In this document: piece after piece, positions 5,628-5,800 of the stretch | Numbering within the stretch: position 1 is the stretch's first letter | Layout: each line of letters starts with the position of its first letter | Source: Pseudomonadota bacterium | GTDB lineage: Bacteria; Pseudomonadota; Alphaproteobacteria; Reyranellales; Reyranellaceae | Direction of reading: 5' to 3' | Length of the DNA stretch: 5,800 nucleotides | NCBI GenBank assembly: GCA_023386865.1 | Contig: JAEWIV010000511.1 | Location: 1 to 5,800, forward strand | Translations under genes and position numbers: made by a program | The notes under the pieces: generated by a model | The model's database searches: none | The model's input: only the letters and a program-made list of their open reading frames with translations | Told to the model about the DNA's origin: nothing

Positions 5628-5800
5628 TTAGGGCGATCCGATCAGCTTTGCGAGAGCTTTGGAGAGACCAATGCTGTCGACCGGCGCGGGCAGCGCCAGG
5701 GGCTCCAGCGCCGGGTGGTCCAGCGGCAGGCCGCTGACGGCGATGCCGCCCGCGCCGAGCGCGCTTGCGACGATGTCCGGCAGCCAGGTCAGCGTGACCG
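5628..5800 (-). CDS. C-terminal end of an unrecognised protein, cut by right window edge
   Basis: On the minus strand a frame enters from the right edge and ends at TAA (5628-5630), giving 56 visible residues. It contains WLPDIVASALGAGGIAVSGL, then an L/P/A-rich stretch, and ends SKALAKLIGSP. The amino-acid make-up (Leu, Ala, Gly, few Arg/Cys) is typical of a real cytoplasmic protein, whereas the opposite frame reads as Arg/Gln/Asp-rich and shadow-like. I do not recognise the family; too little is visible. It is in the same direction as the FAH gene but 135 bp upstream, with two palindromes between, so co-transcription is uncertain. Confidence 0.6.
   Translation of the reverse strand, partial: VTLTWLPDIVASALGAGGIAVSGLPLDHPALEPLALPAPVDSIGLSKALAKLIGSP

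Noticed and set aside
5592..5800. Plus-strand open frame starting at ATG 5592 with AGGAGG at 5583-5588, open to the window edge
   Set aside because: Despite the good ribosome-site-like sequence, the translation is Arg/Gln/Asp/Ala-rich with no motif and lies antisense to a more protein-like minus-strand frame. The spacing of 3 bases is also too short.
1..5800. CRISPR array, transposon, phage, tRNA/rRNA, toxin-antitoxin or defence system
   Set aside because: No regularly spaced repeats, transposase or integrase motifs, tRNA-like cloverleaf or recognisable defence domains were seen on either strand.

Overview
The window is GC-rich DNA, densely coding with short intergenic gaps. Codon third positions are strongly G/C, and the gene families suggest a soil- or water-type proteobacterium. 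An alphaproteobacterium (Rhodospirillales/Hyphomicrobiales-like) is my best guess from overall style only; no rRNA or marker gene fixes it.

Layout. On the + strand, the 5' edge cuts into a zinc-dependent alcohol dehydrogenase (2-964). Its stop overlaps the start of a small potassium-channel-like membrane protein (961-1419). A short gap leads to a broken GNAT acetyltransferase gene (1441-1681), whose N-terminal and C-terminal ends survive in different frames with the middle missing. A perfect 11-bp hairpin (1683-1708) then separates these genes from the convergent minus-strand genes.

On the - strand, read right to left, the window holds: the C-terminal end of an unrecognised gene cut by the right edge (5628-5800); an intergenic gap with two palindromes; then a tightly overlapped set of an FAH-family enzyme (4650-5492), an MFS transporter (3431-4666) and an NfsA-like flavin nitroreductase (2604-3443). 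After 118 bp come two exported proteins: a Spy/CpxP-like LTxxQ-motif protein (2003-2485) and a tyrosine-rich small secreted protein (1721-1987), 15 bp apart.

How the genes may work together. The FAH enzyme, MFS carrier and nitroreductase overlap by 17 and 13 bp. They are probably translated together as an uptake-and-conversion module for some organic, possibly aromatic, acid; the substrate cannot be read from sequence. The Spy-like and Tyr-rich proteins look like an envelope pair. The ADH and channel are coupled by a 4-base ATGA overlap, without an obvious biochemical link.

I see no CRISPR array, transposase, tRNA, rRNA or phage gene, and no convincing sign of an undescribed defence or other novel system. 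The most informative oddities are the internally deleted acetyltransferase gene and the long imperfect palindrome just upstream of the FAH gene.
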